A DNA stretch of 12,658 nucleotides. It comes from CADCWF01 sp903864575. Lineage in GTDB: Bacteria > Chloroflexota > Chloroflexia > Thermomicrobiales > UBA6265. A program made the position numbers and the translations under genes. The notes beneath the pieces are model-generated. The model was not told the DNA's origin. It did no database searches and saw only the letters and a list, made by a program, of their open reading frames with translations. The stretch covers positions 1 to 12,658 of the forward strand of contig JBEIRG010000085.1 of the NCBI GenBank assembly GCA_040376155.1, given 5' to 3'. Positions 11,917-12,658 of the stretch are shown piece by piece (positions within the stretch are counted from its first letter, which is position 1; each line of letters starts with the position of its first letter).

Positions 11917-12658
11917 CTACGCCTCGTCCTGCGCGAGGGCGAGGTGGATGTGCAGCGCGAGTTGCAGCCGCAGCCGCAGGTTTGCGTCCTCGAGATCGTA
12001 TCCGGTGATGTCTCGTACGCGGTCAAGCCGATACAGCACGGTATTCCGATGGACGCTCAACCGCTCGGCCGCCTCCTTGGGGCTGCCGTTTGCGTTGAAG
12101 AACGCACCGAGCGTCTTCAGCAGTTCGGCGTTGTTTTCGCGGTCATAGTCGAGCAAGGTGCCGAGCGTCTCCTTGTACAGATCCTGCAACTCCGGCAGTT
12201 CCTCGGCGGCGAAGATGAGTCGATAGACCCCGAGTTCATCGAACCGGGTCAGGTGTCCTGGACCGTTCAGCCGACGGCCGAGGGTGAGCGCCTGCCGGGC
12301 CTCGACGTGCGAGCGGCGAATCCCGCCAATGTCCGGGCGCGGCGACCCGACGCCCGCGGAAACCAGTGTCCCCGGCCTGCCCGCGCCTGCGAGCGCCGAG
12401 AGTTCATCACGGATCGACGCGGCCCATTTCGCGCCCTCTGCCGGGGTGGCTGCCCCCCAGAGAATCTCGGCGCTGTTGTGCCGGATTCTCCAAAGTGGCC
12501 GTGGTCCGCGCCCGCCCTGCACACGGGAGAGCGTCTCCACGAGCACGTCCCATCGCTCATCCTTGCCGGAGGCGCGGACCGGGGTGGCCGTCACGTGATC
12601 CAACCGGACCACGATGCTGACATGAGGTTGCGTGAGATCGTGGCCAAGGCGACGGGCC
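11917..12658 (-). CDS. PucR/CdaR-family helix-turn-helix regulator, C-terminal part
   Basis: This frame ends with TAG at 11917-11919 and stays open to the right edge, so the gene is cut and 246 residues are visible. A GTG at 12612 could be mistaken for the start, but the residues before it (ARRLGHDLTQPHVSIV) already match the middle domain of the family, so the true start lies outside. That middle domain is GGDEF-like and runs to about two fifths of the fragment. The end holds the PucR C-terminal helix-turn-helix: LKTLGAFFNANGSPKEAAER, then LSVHRNTVLYRLDRVRDITG and LEDANLRLRLQLALHIHLAL. Family members control purine, sugar-acid, proline or other catabolic genes; the ligand-sensing N-terminus is not visible. 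It lies upstream of etfB on the same strand and may control it, but nothing shows this directly. Confidence 0.9.
   Translation of the reverse strand, partial: ARRLGHDLTQPHVSIVVRLDHVTATPVRASGKDERWDVLVETLSRVQGGRGPRPLWRIRHNSAEILWGAATPAEGAKWAASIRDELSALAGAGRPGTLVSAGVGSPRPDIGGIRRSHVEARQALTLGRRLNGPGHLTRFDELGVYRLIFAAEELPELQDLYKETLGTLLDYDRENNAELLKTLGAFFNANGSPKEAAERLSVHRNTVLYRLDRVRDITGYDLEDANLRLRLQLALHIHLALAQDEA

Noticed and set aside
12610..12612. GTG as start of the PucR-type regulator
   Set aside because: Residues upstream of it to the edge continue the family domain without a stop, so the gene is truncated by the window, not started here.
1..12658. CRISPR array, insertion sequence, prophage or integron
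   Set aside because: I found no regularly spaced repeats, no transposase or integrase motifs and no terminal inverted repeats. The tRNA-Gln is followed by housekeeping genes, with no repeated tRNA end in view.

Overview
The window is GC-rich, densely coded bacterial DNA of mostly housekeeping content. Six of the eleven full or partial protein genes whose start can be seen use GTG. The mix suggests a Chloroflexota-like (possibly Thermomicrobia-like) or other deep-branching high-GC bacterium. Pointers are a CIRCE-controlled stand-alone dnaJ, a glmU-prs-CNNM-birA run, an etfBA pair, a soluble sulfite-oxidase-like protein and a tRNA gene without an encoded CCA. That placement is inference; no rRNA or marker tree is available here. 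I see no mobile element, CRISPR array, prophage or antisense RNA that I could defend, and no clearly new multi-gene system. The interesting parts lie in the regulatory DNA and in a few unusual proteins.

Left part (1-3107). An HDAC-family deacetylase runs off the left edge on the minus strand. Upstream of it on the same strand is a secreted protein with a signal peptide, an Ig-like beta domain and a papain-like C39-type domain. A 330-base divergent spacer with repeated 7-9 bp motifs separates that gene from a plus-strand Lrp/AsnC regulator. The regulator ends one base from the stop of a convergent molybdopterin oxidoreductase of the sulfite-oxidase fold.

Middle (3108-9272, plus strand). A CIRCE operator followed by a good sigma-A-type promoter drives dnaJ. 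Three hairpins lie between dnaJ and a tRNA-Gln(UUG) gene, one of them with a -10 hexamer in its loop. The tRNA is followed, with no obvious second promoter, by a tightly packed run: glmU (UDP-GlcNAc synthesis), prs (PRPP synthesis), a CNNM/CorC-type membrane protein with CBS domains, and birA (biotin-protein ligase). These genes overlap by 4-8 bases, except at the prs/CNNM junction, where a possible 13-codon ORF bridges the gap.

Right part (9273-12658, minus strand). Read in the direction of transcription, the order is a PucR/CdaR-type regulator (its N-terminus beyond the right edge), then etfB, etfA and a DUF983 zinc-ribbon membrane protein that overlaps etfA by 8 bases. The last three look like one operon started from a spacer that holds a TAAACT hexamer and an AT-rich near-palindrome. 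A 129-base convergent spacer with several hairpins separates this operon from birA.
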